Shown here in pieces: positions 30,969-40,107 of a DNA stretch of 64,000 bases. A program made the translations under genes and the position numbers. This DNA comes from CAZPQK01 sp964588695 (GTDB lineage Bacteria; Krumholzibacteriota; Krumholzibacteriia; WVZY01; JAKEHA01): NCBI GenBank assembly GCA_964588695.1, contig CAZPQK010000012.1:1-64000 (forward strand), written 5' to 3'. Within the stretch, counting starts at the first letter, position 1, and each line of letters opens with the position of its first letter. The notes under the pieces were generated by a model that made no database searches, was not told where the DNA came from, and worked only from the letters and a program-made list of their open reading frames with translations.

Positions 30969-33374
30969 ATGATCCACCGCGTTGCCACTATCGCCACACT
31001 CTTCCTCATGCTCGCAACATCGACAACATGGGCAGCGACCGCATGGACCAGTCAGGGCGTTCCATTCGCAGCGTTCGCCAACACTCAAGATATTCGCGCT
31101 GCGGCCAGTGACGGTAGCGGGGGAATGATCGTTGCTTGGGGGGAATCGCGTTTCGATGTCGCGGGTGATGTGTTCGCTCAACGAATTGACAAGTACGGGA
31201 ACGAAATGTGGCAAAACGGCGGCGTTCCTGTTTCAGCTGCTGCTGGCAATCAGGGCAATCAGTACATTCTAATCGAGCCTGACGGCGCTGGTGGAGCGTA
31301 CATCGTTTGGGACGACAACCGCACCGGCTTTGAACTGCCATATATTCAGCGCATCGATAGCAACGGCTCGCCGATGTTCGCCGTCGATGGCATCGCGGTC
31401 ATTCCCGCCGGCGGCGAGGATCTAGTCGAAGCGGTAATGGCGCCCCATCCAACCGGCGATGGAGTAGTCGTGATAGTTCGTCGTCCCGCCTTTTCTTTTG
31501 ATCACATTTATGGCAAACAGGTGCGCGCCAATGGTGACAGCGGTTGGGGTGGGACGTTCGGAGCCCAGCTAACCACAACGCCGTCGTTTAACGTGACGGT
31601 GACCAACGACGGCGCAAGCACTTTGCTCGCGTGGTCAGATGAGCGCAACGCCACCCAAGAGATCTACGTGCAAAAACTTGATGCTACTGGTATCCGGCAG
31701 TGGACTGCGAACGGTGTAAACGTCTCTGGTGGCAACCTATTTGTGAACCCAGCGATTGTGCCGGACGGCGGGGGCGGGATGTTTGTGCTCTGGGAAGTCA
31801 GTGGATTCGGACTTCTCGATGTGCGCCGCGTTGACGCAGCCGGCGGCCTGGCGACCAACGTGGTCGGTATCGAGACGTTTGGTCTCGCGCTGTTGGGCAA
31901 GGACATGATCAGCGATGGCGCGGGCGGTGCTTTTATTGTTTGGAGTGTAGATCGCGGCGCGGGTTATACGGTGTACGCACAACGCGTGATTAACGACGCG
32001 CACGAGGTGTGGGGTGTATCTGGTATAGCGTCGATTCCAACCAAAGACGGATACTATCCGCGCGCGGTCCCGGATGGTGAAGGCGGCTTTGTCGCAGTGT
32101 ACGAAAGCAGCACCGGGATCCTTGGGCAACGGTTCAGTAGCAGCGGACTCCGCATGTGGACTGACCAGGGAACCACGGTGCGCGCGGTTGGATATACCGC
32201 GCTTCCGGTTGCTAGCGATGAGGGCGCGGTTCTGACGGCGCTATCGACCAACGAAAACGGAACCCAGGATGGATACGCACAGCGAATAGAACCTCGGCAC
32301 GGCGCGTGGGGCTTTCCCGAGCCGCGCATCGTATCGGTCGATGATGTTCCGAACGATCAGGGCGGATACGTGCAGGTCAAATGGGAGCAAAGCGACCATG
32401 ATGTGCTCGGGATTTCTGCGATCGGCTACTACTCGGTCTGGCGCGCGCTGGATGCGCCCGTCGCTCGCGAAGCGATTGACAACCAACGTGCGCGGTTGAT
32501 CGAACCAGGAGAACTGACCCAGAACCACAAGGGGCCGGCGATCATGCTGCGTTCCGACCGCACGGGCACGGCTGGAGGGGAAAGCCTTGCGGCCGCCACG
32601 TACTTCGAGTGGATTGAGAATATGGGCGCGTTTCAGCTTCCACAGTATGCACTTACAGTCGCGACCACGAGCACGTCCAATCCATCGGATTCAGGCACTC
32701 ACTACTTTCAGGTCATCGCCCACGGAACCGCGACCGCCTTTGTGTCCGCGCCCGACAGCGGCGCGGCTGTCGACAACCTCGCGCCCGCGCCCGCGTCACT
32801 ATTGGCTGCCCAACGAACCGGCAACGATGTGGTGGTATTGGACTGGACTCCCGGCGGTGAAACCGATCCCGGCTTTGCCGGATACTTTATTTACCGGGCG
32901 CCCAACAGTGGCGGCCCCTACACGCTGATTGGCTCGTCGCCCGATACCACAGGCACCGACAGCACTGCCACCTGGGGCCAACCGTTCTACTACGTTGTCA
33001 CCGCTTACGACGTTAACGGCACCGAAAGCGCCCAAACCAACGAAGCGATGGTGAACGGCGTTGCCACTTCGGTCGGCGAACCCGTCCCCACGGCAAGCAT
33101 GCTGCTCCTGGGGCAGAACTATCCCAATCCGTTTAGCGCCAACGCCGCCGCCAACTTGCATCTGCGCGAGGCAACCGATGTCACGCTGGAAGTGTTCGAC
33201 GTCGCCGGTCACCGCGTGTCGCTGCGACGGTTGGGGACTCTCGCGGCCGGTGACCACGTGCTACGCCTGAGCGGTCGTGACGACACCGCGAGTGTTCTGC
33301 CCAGCGGCGTTTACTTTTACCGCATTACGACACCCACGGCGTCCCAGACTCGCAAAATGGTTATCCAACGATAG
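30969..33374 (+). CDS. Repeat-containing surface protein with C-terminal sorting domain
   Basis: 801 residues: signal peptide (about 1-22), then about seven repeats of ~50 residues ('SDG.GG..V.W.E.R…D.YAQRI…G…W…G'), predicted beta-propeller or beta-solenoid. A fibronectin-III-like domain spans about 600-710 ('APASLLAAQRTGNDVVVLDWTP…GY.IYRA'), and the FlgD-Ig-like/type A sorting domain covers about 715-801 (NPFS…GVYFYR). A GGAGA-type site precedes the ATG. It is the intact paralogue of the interrupted gene at 23528-25879. Probably exposed at or released from the cell surface; ligand unknown. Confidence 0.8.
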   Translation: MIHRVATIATLFLMLATSTTWAATAWTSQGVPFAAFANTQDIRAAASDGSGGMIVAWGESRFDVAGDVFAQRIDKYGNEMWQNGGVPVSAAAGNQGNQYILIEPDGAGGAYIVWDDNRTGFELPYIQRIDSNGSPMFAVDGIAVIPAGGEDLVEAVMAPHPTGDGVVVIVRRPAFSFDHIYGKQVRANGDSGWGGTFGAQLTTTPSFNVTVTNDGASTLLAWSDERNATQEIYVQKLDATGIRQWTANGVNVSGGNLFVNPAIVPDGGGGMFVLWEVSGFGLLDVRRVDAAGGLATNVVGIETFGLALLGKDMISDGAGGAFIVWSVDRGAGYTVYAQRVINDAHEVWGVSGIASIPTKDGYYPRAVPDGEGGFVAVYESSTGILGQRFSSSGLRMWTDQGTTVRAVGYTALPVASDEGAVLTALSTNENGTQDGYAQRIEPRHGAWGFPEPRIVSVDDVPNDQGGYVQVKWEQSDHDVLGISAIGYYSVWRALDAPVAREAIDNQRARLIEPGELTQNHKGPAIMLRSDRTGTAGGESLAAATYFEWIENMGAFQLPQYALTVATTSTSNPSDSGTHYFQVIAHGTATAFVSAPDSGAAVDNLAPAPASLLAAQRTGNDVVVLDWTPGGETDPGFAGYFIYRAPNSGGPYTLIGSSPDTTGTDSTATWGQPFYYVVTAYDVNGTESAQTNEAMVNGVATSVGEPVPTASMLLLGQNYPNPFSANAAANLHLREATDVTLEVFDVAGHRVSLRRLGTLAAGDHVLRLSGRDDTASVLPSGVYFYRITTPTASQTRKMVIQR

Positions 33375-33398
33375 TCTTTCCCAAACCCGGAGGTTTCC

Positions 33399-34208
33399 TT
33401 GGCTCGACCTGGCGACACCACCAACCTGGCGGTTTTTTGCGATTTCGAAAACCTCGCGATTGGCGTCCGTGAGTCGCGGTACGACGATTTCGATATTGGT
33501 AAAGTTGTCGAGCGGCTGCTGCTGAAAGGCACCATCGTGGTCAAGAAGGCCTATTGCGATTGGGAAGCGTACAAAGAGTTCAAGCCCAAGATGCACCAGG
33601 CCGCGTTCGAGTTGATTGAGATTCCGCACGCACGAATGTCGGGCAAGAACTCAGCGGACATTCGCATGGTGGTGGACGCGCTCGACCTGTGCTACACCAA
33701 GCCGCACGTCGACACCTTTGCCATTCTTTCTGGCGACTCCGACTTTTCACCGCTGGTCAGTAAGCTGCGCGAAAACAATAAAGTTGTGATTGGCGTCGGC
33801 GTTAAGAACTCAACGTCAGATCTGCTGACTGCCAACTGCGATGAGTTTATTTATTACGACGACCTGGTTCGCAAGAAGCCGGCGCGCAACAAATCAAAAC
33901 GCAAGGGCAAGTCAAAGGCGAAAAAGAAAGCACAAGCCGTCGCCAAACCTGCGGAAGATCGCGAGCAGGAGGCCTTTGACCTGGTGGTTGAGACTGTCGA
34001 TATGTTGGTTGAAGAGCGCGGCGACGACAACGACATCTGGGGTTCGATGGTCAAGCAAACGTTGAAGCGTCGCAAGCCCGGATGGAACGAGTCGTACTAC
34101 GGGTTTCGCTCGTTCAACAGCCTGCTGGAAGAAGCCGAACGCCGCGGGTTAATCGAACTCGAAGCCGACGAGCGGTCGGGGGGATACCTCGTAACGGTGG
34201 TCGACTAG
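33399..34208 (+). CDS. NYN (LabA-like PIN) domain protein with C-terminal LOTUS/OST-HTH domain
   Basis: 269 residues from TTG at 33399; a CCGGAGG site lies 6 bases in front and no ATG is available before the conserved start. The NYN fold shows its acidic residues: CDFEN (residue ~15), D in ADIRMVVD (~90), and SGDSDFSPL (~110). It is therefore a likely metal-dependent RNase of the PIN-like group. A Lys-rich linker (about 163-188) joins a winged-helix OST-HTH/LOTUS domain (about 195-265), which binds RNA. It is convergent with the CPBP gene and overlaps its stop by four bases. A cytoplasmic RNA-processing role is known for the family; the target is unknown. Confidence 0.85.
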   Translation: MARPGDTTNLAVFCDFENLAIGVRESRYDDFDIGKVVERLLLKGTIVVKKAYCDWEAYKEFKPKMHQAAFELIEIPHARMSGKNSADIRMVVDALDLCYTKPHVDTFAILSGDSDFSPLVSKLRENNKVVIGVGVKNSTSDLLTANCDEFIYYDDLVRKKPARNKSKRKGKSKAKKKAQAVAKPAEDREQEAFDLVVETVDMLVEERGDDNDIWGSMVKQTLKRRKPGWNESYYGFRSFNSLLEEAERRGLIELEADERSGGYLVTVVD

Positions 34209-34846
34209 GGCGCCGCGATCCGGGTTACCGCCAGGATGATCGCTAAGTTTGCTGCCAGATGGGACACAAAGGGTACTGCGAGTCCGTGGTAACGAAGGGC
34301 GCAATGCCGCCACACAAAGGCCGCACCCAGAATGAGAATCCCGGCAACAACGGCGGCCGCGATGTGCGTGAACTGTAGTAGTACCAGCACGTGATAACCC
34401 GCGAAAGCCACGTCGGCAACCGTCACGCGCGCTCCCGTGGAAATCAGTTCGCCGCGCCAGAATGCTTCTTCCAGGAACGGGTTTACCACAGGGAAATAGA
34501 TCGCCAGCCACAACCAGCTCCGGGTGTCTAACCCAAGCGCCACGAGCGACGACCGTAACGACACGACCGCGTCACCAGACGAACCAAACAACCACTCCTG
34601 AAGTACAAGAATCGCCGGTCCCGCAAGCATCCCCACGATGATAAGCGTCGTAGCCATCCGCCATTTCCACCCACGAAACATGCGGTTCCAGTTAAACCTT
34701 CGTGTGACCAGTACTGCCAGCATGCCAACGTCGTAAATCAACACGGCAGCCCAGGCACTGTGTAAACAATACAGCCCGGTTATGACGGCCAGATAGGGAA
34801 GAAGGTAAAACACGCGACTCATGGCGGTAGAGGATACCACCTTCAT
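34205..34846 (-). CDS. CPBP-family intramembrane metalloprotease
   Basis: 213 residues with five or six membrane helices. The CPBP signature is present: E-E-A-F-W-R-G (EExxxR) near residue 125, an F/H motif in helix (FAGYHVLVL near 150), and a last H-x-x-A-N motif (SHLAANLAII near 200). Members cut or process membrane-bound peptides and prenylated proteins. The start could also be the Met at 34822. It is the last gene on the minus strand after the PAPS/phosphatase operon, separated from it by 89 bases that contain a repeated CGCGCGATCAC (about 34886-34916). Confidence 0.8.
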   Translation of the reverse strand: MKVVSSTAMSRVFYLLPYLAVITGLYCLHSAWAAVLIYDVGMLAVLVTRRFNWNRMFRGWKWRMATTLIIVGMLAGPAILVLQEWLFGSSGDAVVSLRSSLVALGLDTRSWLWLAIYFPVVNPFLEEAFWRGELISTGARVTVADVAFAGYHVLVLLQFTHIAAAVVAGILILGAAFVWRHCALRYHGLAVPFVSHLAANLAIILAVTRIAAP

Positions 34847-34935
34847 CAGGAATGTGATCGAAAAGAATCAGCACAAACGCCGCGCGATCACGCTAACAGT
34901 GTGTCGCGCGATCACTATGGCGGTCTGGTTTTTAG

Positions 34936-35763
34936 CTAGACTTCTATTCGAAACAAAAACTTCGGAATCAGCGCGCCGACAAATGACCAGATGATAAATA
35001 CTACCAGCCAATGCGTGCGCCAGCCAAACACCGAGTAGTCGGTATCAGGATAGTCGATCGTAAGCCCGGCGTACGGCATGTCGCCGCGAATCTTTGGCAG
35101 ACCGGGTGGGTAAAGAAGCGGATCAAAAAAACCGTTCGCCGCCCGCTGCCGACCTTTGGTTTCGACGCCAGGCTGGGTGGTAAGCGGCGCGGTGTACTCT
35201 TTGTCCAGCACGGTAAAGTTAAGCGCCTCTTCTCCGGAAACGTTGCCCAGTCGCACGCGCCAGTTGACCTCGCCGGGTTCGGCGACACGCACGGCGGGTG
35301 AAGCCAGCTCGACCGCGCCACTCGGCTGCAGCACGACATTGTTGCGGAACGGATCAAACCCGTCTTTTAGCGACAACGTCACCACCGTCTCGTCGCCTGG
35401 TTGCAACGCACGCCGCGAGAACCGCATATCCATCTGCACAAATATGAAGAACACGAAGAACAGAATAACGGCGATAGGCTTAAGGCTGACCCGCAGATAG
35501 GTAAGGTTGGTAGCGAGTGCGTTTCCTAGCGCCTTATTGATGAGCACAAAGTCGTCCTGATACAGGCGCATCTCGAGAATGCGTGCCTTGAACAGGTCTC
35601 GCGACCGCTTGATGGCATCCTGATCGGAAAAGCGCTTGAACAAAAAGATCATGGCCACGCCACTGAGCAGCGATAGAACAGTCAGCGCTAACCCGGTGTT
35701 GTCGCCGAAGGGCATTAGCAGGACGTCGAAGAGCTTGGTAATTGCGTTGGATATCCAGAACAA
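34936..35763 (-). CDS. Membrane protein, possibly EMC3/DUF106-like
   Basis: 275 residues from TTG at 35763 (an AGG-type site, 8 bases after the previous stop). Membrane helices lie at about 22-42, 96-113 and 252-270. Between the first two is a charged helical hairpin (LFKARILEMRLYQDD…), and a beta-rich soluble domain spans about 115-245. The helix order (membrane, cytoplasmic hairpin, membrane…membrane) recalls the YidC/EMC3 group (DUF106) of membrane insertases, but the extra domain is unusual and I hold this loosely. It is the last gene of the 44933-34936 operon, so it probably serves the phosphatase-like proteins or their substrate. Confidence 0.55.
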   Translation of the reverse strand: MFWISNAITKLFDVLLMPFGDNTGLALTVLSLLSGVAMIFLFKRFSDQDAIKRSRDLFKARILEMRLYQDDFVLINKALGNALATNLTYLRVSLKPIAVILFFVFFIFVQMDMRFSRRALQPGDETVVTLSLKDGFDPFRNNVVLQPSGAVELASPAVRVAEPGEVNWRVRLGNVSGEEALNFTVLDKEYTAPLTTQPGVETKGRQRAANGFFDPLLYPPGLPKIRGDMPYAGLTIDYPDTDYSVFGWRTHWLVVFIIWSFVGALIPKFLFRIEV

Positions 35764-35771
35764 CGAGCGAC

Positions 35772-35966
35772 CTAACTAATGTAGCCTAAGCCTTCGAGGC
35801 GTTTCTTGATCTCTTCTTCCGAGCCGCCGTCTTCGATTTGGGTAAGTTCTTTCTCAAGCACGTGAACCACAAACTCGGTGACCGACGAATAGCCCGCCAG
35901 TTTTGAAGCCTTCTCCAGGCGCTCCAGAAGTTCCTTCTCTAGCTTGATCTTGTTGCCACCGAACAT
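35772..35966 (-). CDS. Small ribbon-helix-helix-like protein with LGYI tail
   Basis: 64 residues. The first ~45 look like a MetJ/Arc-type ribbon-helix-helix unit: a strand 'KIKLEKEL', helix 'LERLEKASKLAGY', helix 'SVTEFVVHVLEKEL'. It could bind DNA as a dimer and control the operon. The last 15 residues (EEIKKRLEGLGYIS) match the end of the APS kinase encoded in the same operon and the end of the small protein at 44709. It lies 20 bases after the phosphatase-like gene and 8 before the membrane-protein gene. Confidence 0.75.
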   Translation of the reverse strand: MFGGNKIKLEKELLERLEKASKLAGYSSVTEFVVHVLEKELTQIEDGGSEEEIKKRLEGLGYIS

Positions 35967-35986
35967 GGTTGTCCTTTCGCCAGGTG

Positions 35987-37987
35987 CTACTTACTGCCAG
36001 CGGAACTACCGCCGGGAAACAGAACTCGTCCCGACATCTGGTCGGGTTTCGCGATTCCAAAATACGCTAGAATCGTTGTTGGCAAGTCCAGAAGGGAAGG
36101 ATCCGTAATGCCTACCGTTCGATTACTCACCAGGATGCCCGGTACTTTGGTGTGGTCCATACAGTGCGAGCCTGACCACTTTCCCAGGTTGTCGGTTAAC
36201 GACGTCGGCATAAGCTCGCCGAGTGCCGACTCATCGCTGCCGCGATAACCTCTATTATAACCCACAATCATATCGGGCGCGCGATCCATGGCGTCGCCCC
36301 GATAGGTTTCGTCGCGCTTGTAGACACGTGTCACCACTTGTTCACCGGTTTCGGGATCGCGGATAGCGAGTAACTTCTCGGCAATCTCGTCGACCAGTCG
36401 CTGGTACTGCTGCCCTTCGCGGATAATACCTTTGTTCTCGCGGCCCAGCAGGTTGATATAGAGGCCGTTAATGCCCAGCGCGTAGGCCTGAGTGCGGCGC
36501 CAGAACACATTCTGCAACAACGAATGCTGACCGATCTCTTCGGGCTTAATCAGCGCCAGATAATCATTTTCATAGAGCCAGGTATTTAGATGAAACTTTT
36601 TGTAGTACGGCGCAAAGCCATGGTCGGACATCACCATTAATGCCGCGTCAGCTGGAATGCGACTGCGCAAGTGTCCCAGGACTTCGTCGGCTTCGATGTA
36701 GAGTTCTTCGACCCGGTCGGCGAGTCCAATGGAGGGATCGTGTCCTGGGTGTGCGGAGTCCATGTTGGACCACATCATATGGCACGACAGATCGATCGTG
36801 GACACATAGAAAAACAGAAAGCCACCGTCGTAGTCATCGAGCACCGCATCGAGCATTTTCTTGCGCTCGTTGAACACAATCTTGGTTTGTTCGACAAACT
36901 CGTGGTCGCCCAGAATCCCGTACTCCAACGCCTTGGTATCTTCCGCCATTCCTTGGGTATAATAGCGACCAATCTTACGCGCGATATGCCTGGCCAATCC
37001 GCCGGGAGTGGAAATCGGTAGCGCCGGTTCCATCGGATCGATATTGATTGGCGTCACGTAAAGCTCAAAGTACGGGTCTGCGCGGCGCAGATAGAAGCGC
37101 GCAATACCGCTTAACGACTTGAACGGACCCATCACCGGAAAGCGCACCGTGACCCAATCGCTAAACTCGCGCAATCCCACCACAACCACTTCGTCGCCAA
37201 CTTTGATCTTCGCCGATTCGTTGTCCTTGTCCAGGTAGACTGTGAAGGGCGCCTTCATGATTGGTGCGGCTTTTCGCAGTGTGTTCGGCGGTCCTTCGAG
37301 CTCCGCAGTGACTTGATTATCAGCGACCGTGACCGGGTAGATCACACCGCCGGAAATGTCCATGTCCTGGTAAGCGGGGTTGTCGGTAAAAAACGAGAAA
37401 CTACCTTGCGACCCAACAATGTCGGGCGTACCCATACCGCTGGTGGTTCGATCGCCGGCTTGAGCGGGTGGATAGTTGGCGGGAACGCGATAGACCGCGT
37501 ACGGCACATTGGCATCGTCGAGGTACTGCCAAAACGCGCGCCCCTTACGCAGCAACTTGGTCTCGCCGCCCGAAAGGGGAAGTATCCACTCGCCAATCGA
37601 CAGTGTCTTAGACGGCTCGCCCACCTCTGCGGTGGAGAACTCGGGCAGGTAGGTATTAGGATCGCGATGAATGAAGTCGTAGATGCCGTGGCCACCGGGG
37701 TTCATCCCGGTAATGAAGTTTGACCAGGCGACCGGGCTTTGCGGGGGTACGCTGGTCTCCAGGGGCATAAATGCACCTTCAGACATCAGCTTAGCAAAGT
37801 GTGGCATCTTACCTTTGTTAACGAACTTCTGGAGGAGTTGCGGGTCCATGCCATCAATGCCCAATACCACCATCGACCGGTCTGATTTGGCCTGCGCGAC
37901 GCTCCCTGGACTCGCCACGGCCGCCAATAAAGTGATGACCGAGGCGACCACGACCACGCGAAGGAAGCTATTCACAGCGACTCTCAT
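35987..37987 (-). CDS. Secreted alkaline-phosphatase-superfamily protein (nucleotide pyrophosphatase/phosphodiesterase type)
   Basis: 666 residues from ATG at 37987, which overlaps the previous gene's stop by one base (TGATG). It begins with a signal peptide (about 1-33). The metal-binding start 'VVLGIDGMDPQLLQKF', the nucleophile region 'VPPQSPVAWSNFITG' and later 'MSDHGFAP' are the family's active-site motifs, placed as in type I phosphodiesterase/nucleotide pyrophosphatases. The protein would work outside the cytoplasm on a phospho- or sulfo-ester. It is the fourth such protein of this operon. The substrate cannot be told; a transferase role is also possible in this superfamily. Confidence 0.85.
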   Translation of the reverse strand: MRVAVNSFLRVVVVASVITLLAAVASPGSVAQAKSDRSMVVLGIDGMDPQLLQKFVNKGKMPHFAKLMSEGAFMPLETSVPPQSPVAWSNFITGMNPGGHGIYDFIHRDPNTYLPEFSTAEVGEPSKTLSIGEWILPLSGGETKLLRKGRAFWQYLDDANVPYAVYRVPANYPPAQAGDRTTSGMGTPDIVGSQGSFSFFTDNPAYQDMDISGGVIYPVTVADNQVTAELEGPPNTLRKAAPIMKAPFTVYLDKDNESAKIKVGDEVVVVGLREFSDWVTVRFPVMGPFKSLSGIARFYLRRADPYFELYVTPINIDPMEPALPISTPGGLARHIARKIGRYYTQGMAEDTKALEYGILGDHEFVEQTKIVFNERKKMLDAVLDDYDGGFLFFYVSTIDLSCHMMWSNMDSAHPGHDPSIGLADRVEELYIEADEVLGHLRSRIPADAALMVMSDHGFAPYYKKFHLNTWLYENDYLALIKPEEIGQHSLLQNVFWRRTQAYALGINGLYINLLGRENKGIIREGQQYQRLVDEIAEKLLAIRDPETGEQVVTRVYKRDETYRGDAMDRAPDMIVGYNRGYRGSDESALGELMPTSLTDNLGKWSGSHCMDHTKVPGILVSNRTVGITDPSLLDLPTTILAYFGIAKPDQMSGRVLFPGGSSAGSK

Positions 37988-40107
37988 CACGACACGATAC
38001 TCTTTCCTAGCATGTGCGGCGGAACATCCACGCCAAACAGGTGCAGCACGGTTGGACCGATGTCCATCAGTCTTGGCGACTCGTCGGAAACCGGCATATT
38101 GGTGTACAAAATGCCCGGCACAATATCCGGGTCCATGCAATGGTCGCCACTCCAAGATTTCGTGTTGTCTTCGAACAGCTCTCTCGTCACGGTGCCCTTC
38201 GCGCAGTCCCAGGACACGCGATAGCCTTCGGCAAAGCCGGGGATAAGGTCGGGGCCTTCGCCGTTGTAGGGGCCGATCATGGTTTGCTGCACATCGATCA
38301 TGCGATTCATGATTTTGGTGTTGCCGTCCATCACCTGCATCAGCCCGTCGCTGATTTGCTGTTTTAGCTGCTGAAATTCGGCTTCCTCGACAAAGCCCAG
38401 ACGTTCGCGACCCTTACGGTTTATGAAAATTCCGCCGAGACCAATCGAATACGCCTTGGTTTTGGTCCAGTCGACGGCGTTTAGATACTCGCCGCCGTGA
38501 ACGGGCGCGTCGTCTTTGAGCACCAGAAGTCCCTGGTCCTTAAGCCAGGTGTTTAGATTGATCCCGCGCTTAAAGGTCTTAAACCCGTGGTCGGAGATCA
38601 CGAACAGGGCGGTGTCTTTGTCGACGTACTTCATGGTATCGCCCACCAACTCATCCATGTCGCGATACATCTGATAGATCGTATCCTTAAACTCTTCGGT
38701 GTCCTTGCCCGCGTTGGCAGGGTGGTCTTCGTCGAGATAGCGAAAAAACATGTGCTGCAACCGATCCGATAAGTCGAACACACATACCTGCATCCCGTCT
38801 CGGAGTTTCTTGAGCGAGTGGAACCACATCTTCTTGCGCTCTTCGTGGAAGGCATAAGCCTGGTCCAGCCAACCGCGCTCGTCCAGGACGCGTTCGTTCA
38901 TTGCCCAGGTGTCCTCGGCCAGGCCGAGTGTCGCAAACGGTCCCATCAGTTTGGAAAGATAATTAGAAAAGAAGGCGGGGTAGGTGAACGGCATTGCCGG
39001 TTTGTCCGGGTCGATGTGGATCGGCGTCATGTACAAGCCGAAGGTTCCGTCCAGTCGCGTGACGCGAAACTTAACAATACCCCGAAGTTTAATTCCCATC
39101 GCCGCCTTAAACGTCAACCGGATCCAGTCGGTGTACTCGTTCAGCCGTAGCCGATAGGACTCACCCGCAAGCTGCATTTCCATCTCGCCCGTGTCGATGT
39201 GAGCGCGGAGCTTCATGGGAATCTCCAGCGTTTTTCCATCGAGCGGGTTCACCGGGCCGGGAACAGCGGTTTCCATCCAGCCGTCCGACTGCGTTACCTT
39301 AATGATAAGGCCGCCAATTTTGTCGGCCTCGGGTTCGCTGGTAAAGTAGGTAAACGACCCCTGAGTGCCGCGAAGATCGGGCACACACATGCCTGCCACC
39401 ATTACGCCGTTCACCTTTTCTACCGGAAAGGTGATCGGCACCCGCAGTACGCTACAGAACACACCGTAGTCGCTGAGAATCTTCCAGAACGATCTGGCCT
39501 TGCGTAGCATGCGTACTCCGCCTTTACCGCGCGGAATACGGAACGGTCCAATCTTTATGAACTTCTGTCCGCCGTAAACTTCGCTGGAACTCAACGTCGG
39601 CAGATAGGTTCGTTTGTCGCGGTCCAGGAAGTCGTAGATGGCATGTCGTGAACTATCGACGCCAGTGGCAAACGTCGACCAGGCGACGGGGGACAGAGCC
39701 GGCGTCGACGTTCCTAATCGCTTGTAGGTGCCCTGTTCCATTAGGCGCTTCATGTTAGGAAGCTGGCCTTCGTCCATCATTCGTTCGCAGATAGTCGGTT
39801 CCAATCCGTCCAGGCCCAACACGACGACCTTCTTGACCTTGGCTTTACCAATAATGCTGCGCCGCCGCATGGTTTTGATTAACGCGCGAACGGGGAACGT
39901 TATGATCGCAAAGAACGCGGTGAAGAACGCAATAAAAACGGTGAGAAACGAACTAATCAGCGCGAAGCCCGCACCCGGGCCGATGTAAGCGTGAGCGTCG
40001 TGAACGTTAAACGCGACGACGCCCGCGACAAAGACACCGCAGGCGACCCGCTGCCAGCGCGGGGACTTCCGGATCATGTCCGGCAAAGATGGGGTACTAC
40101 GAAACAT
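37987..40107 (-). CDS. Membrane-anchored alkaline-phosphatase-superfamily protein
   Basis: 706 residues. Two hydrophobic segments (about 19-40 and 43-75) anchor the N-terminus; the catalytic part follows with 'VVVLGLDGLEPTI', 'TPALSPVAWSTFATG' and 'VISDHGFKTF', the metal and nucleophile motifs of the nucleotide-pyrophosphatase/phosphodiesterase branch. I took the ATG at 40107, which overlaps the previous gene by 11 bases; Met at 40077 is an alternative that avoids the overlap. It is similar along its whole length to the protein at 35987, so the two look like a tandem duplication that has diverged, one anchored and one secreted. Confidence 0.85.
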   Translation of the reverse strand: MFRSTPSLPDMIRKSPRWQRVACGVFVAGVVAFNVHDAHAYIGPGAGFALISSFLTVFIAFFTAFFAIITFPVRALIKTMRRRSIIGKAKVKKVVVLGLDGLEPTICERMMDEGQLPNMKRLMEQGTYKRLGTSTPALSPVAWSTFATGVDSSRHAIYDFLDRDKRTYLPTLSSSEVYGGQKFIKIGPFRIPRGKGGVRMLRKARSFWKILSDYGVFCSVLRVPITFPVEKVNGVMVAGMCVPDLRGTQGSFTYFTSEPEADKIGGLIIKVTQSDGWMETAVPGPVNPLDGKTLEIPMKLRAHIDTGEMEMQLAGESYRLRLNEYTDWIRLTFKAAMGIKLRGIVKFRVTRLDGTFGLYMTPIHIDPDKPAMPFTYPAFFSNYLSKLMGPFATLGLAEDTWAMNERVLDERGWLDQAYAFHEERKKMWFHSLKKLRDGMQVCVFDLSDRLQHMFFRYLDEDHPANAGKDTEEFKDTIYQMYRDMDELVGDTMKYVDKDTALFVISDHGFKTFKRGINLNTWLKDQGLLVLKDDAPVHGGEYLNAVDWTKTKAYSIGLGGIFINRKGRERLGFVEEAEFQQLKQQISDGLMQVMDGNTKIMNRMIDVQQTMIGPYNGEGPDLIPGFAEGYRVSWDCAKGTVTRELFEDNTKSWSGDHCMDPDIVPGILYTNMPVSDESPRLMDIGPTVLHLFGVDVPPHMLGKSIVS

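Noticed and set aside
34876..34917. Repeated CGCGCGATCAC as terminator or regulatory site
   Set aside because: It is a short direct repeat without a stem followed by T-run on either strand; too little to assign a role.
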